From contig NZ_FNVZ01000005.1 of assembly GCF_900104625.1 (NCBI RefSeq), positions 434,001-498,000 on the forward strand: a stretch of 64,000 nt of DNA, in the 5' to 3' direction. Positions 63,114-64,000 of this stretch are shown here, piece by piece (within the stretch, counting starts at the first letter, position 1; the number at the start of each line of letters is the position of its first letter). The stretch comes from Leptotrichia massiliensis. GTDB lineage: Bacteria; Fusobacteriota; Fusobacteriia; Fusobacteriales; Leptotrichiaceae. Made by a program: the position numbers and the translations under genes. The notes beneath the pieces are model-generated. The model was not told the DNA's origin. It did no database searches and saw only the letters and a list, made by a program, of their open reading frames with translations.

Positions 63114-64000
63114 ATGAAATTGGGAATTGTTGGTTCAGGGATGATTGTTCAGGAATTTTTGCCTAGTCTTGTTCGGTTGGAAGGGCTGGAAATCGTGGGG
63201 ATACAAGGGACAAAAAAGAGTATTGGAAAAGTTGAGGAAATTTGTGTAAAATATGGTATTTCGAAATTTACTGATGATTTTAATAAACTTTGTGAATTTG
63301 GGATTGACACTGTTTATATTGCTGTTCCGAATTTTTTACATTTTGAATATTGTAAAAAAGCATTGGAAAAAGGTCTGAATGTTATTGTTGAAAAGCCGAT
63401 GACAACTAATTATAGACAAGCTAAAGAATTGTCAGATTTAGTAAAGGAAAAAAAACTATTTTTATTTGAAGGGATAACGACACTTTATTTTGAAAACTAT
63501 AAAAAAATAAAAGATTGGATTGGGAAAATCGGAGATGTGAAACTTGTTCAGAGCCAGTATAGTCAGTATTCCAGCAGATATGACGCTTTTAAGAGAGGAG
63601 AAATTTTACCTGTATTTGATCCCGAAAAAGCTGGAGGAGCATTGATGGACTTGGGGCTGTATAATTTACATTATGTTTTAGGACTTTTTGGAAAGCCTGA
63701 AAATGTGAAATACTATGCAAACACCGAGCGAAATATTGACACAAGCGGAGTTCTTATGGTAGAATACAAAAATTTCAATGCTATGTGTGTATGTGCAAAA
63801 GATAGCGAAGGAGAAAGAATAGGAGTAATTCAAGGAAGTAAAGGAAAAATAGTAAGTGAAGAGGCTCCGGGACTTGTCGGAAAAGTTACATTAAAAATGT
63901 ATGATGGAACAACAGAAAGCTTTGATGATGGATTTTCAAAAGATAGAGTTGTGCCTGAATTTAAAACATTCATTAGTGCAGTAAATGAAAATGACTTGGA
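63114..64000 (+). CDS. Gfo/Idh/MocA family oxidoreductase, 3' end beyond the window
   Basis: At least 295 residues from ATG 63114 with no stop before 64000. A Rossmann motif LGIVGSGMIVQEFLPSL opens the protein, then TVYIAVPNFLHFEYCKKALEKGLNVIVEKPMTTN with the EKP motif of the NAD(P)-dependent sugar-type dehydrogenases. The C-terminal sheet region with GGALMDLGLYNLHY follows. The substrate is unknown. GAAGGGATTTTTT is a mediocre ribosome site. Confidence 0.88.
   Translation, partial: MKLGIVGSGMIVQEFLPSLVRLEGLEIVGIQGTKKSIGKVEEICVKYGISKFTDDFNKLCEFGIDTVYIAVPNFLHFEYCKKALEKGLNVIVEKPMTTNYRQAKELSDLVKEKKLFLFEGITTLYFENYKKIKDWIGKIGDVKLVQSQYSQYSSRYDAFKRGEILPVFDPEKAGGALMDLGLYNLHYVLGLFGKPENVKYYANTERNIDTSGVLMVEYKNFNAMCVCAKDSEGERIGVIQGSKGKIVSEEAPGLVGKVTLKMYDGTTESFDDGFSKDRVVPEFKTFISAVNENDL

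Overview
The window is AT-rich, tightly packed bacterial chromosome. The best fit is a diderm fusobacterium of the Leptotrichia type. This rests on the codon and base bias, strong AGGAG ribosome sites, many lipoproteins with Cys lipoboxes, an MlaA-type outer-membrane protein, and several families common in Leptotrichia (DKNYY, YARHG, TraX-like, KptA). The genus is an inference from gene content; no rRNA, tRNA, CRISPR array, prophage or complete insertion sequence was seen.

Layout. 1-6.5 kb: the 3' end of smc, an exported alpha/beta hydrolase with mlaA, glyA-rph, a TPR protein, and a stand-alone PTS IIA-Glc. 6.6-8.0 kb (minus): a MATE transporter gene cut by one in-frame amber codon. 8.1-13.3 kb: TraX-like protein, TPR lipoprotein, two small unknown proteins, and an RclA-type flavoprotein. 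13.4-20.9 kb: DUF896, a HAD phosphatase, two exported DKNYY proteins, a DAACS symporter, a YARHG protein. 20.9-26.7 kb: three paralogous TPR genes (two are a tandem duplication), a P-loop kinase-like protein, an EVE-domain protein and purD. 27-29.3 kb (minus): a Zn/Cd/Pb-type P-ATPase with an ArsR/SmtB-like operator. 29.6-33.3 kb: a MORN-type protein, a 47-residue secreted peptide, and asparaginase. 33.3-35.1 kb: a TruA-KH fusion gene lying between two inverted copies of a dispersed repeat. 35.2-43.5 kb: HD and Fic proteins, rluD, rnhB, three unknown acidic proteins, then a coupled yraN / Zn-ribbon / comF / GH13-like operon. 43.5-50.2 kb: TPR membrane protein, thymidine kinase fused to a BioD-like domain, pcrA-type helicase, NAMPT, and a lipoprotein Tpx. 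50.3-56.5 kb (minus): an island of small exported proteins (two SH3-type paralogues, a lipoprotein, DUF1311/LprI-like, a frameshifted DUF2207 protein, DKNYY, and an unknown). 56.9-64 kb: carAB, a DUF3829 lipoprotein, kptA, and the start of a Gfo/Idh/MocA oxidoreductase that runs off the end.

How the genes fit together. Housekeeping functions are nucleotide synthesis and salvage (purD, carAB, tdk), NAD salvage (NAMPT), one-carbon metabolism (glyA), RNA maturation (rph, rluD, TruA-like, rnhB, kptA) and DNA repair (pcrA). They are interleaved with a large cell-envelope component: exported proteins of unknown function plus envelope antioxidant and metal-handling functions (lipoprotein Tpx, RclA-like, metal ATPase). 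The points most worth a second look are the tdk-BioD-like fusion, the TruA-KH fusion with its flanking inverted repeats, the GH13-like exported protein lacking its catalytic nucleophile, two broken genes with single-event lesions, and the tandem TPR duplication with a diverged middle segment.
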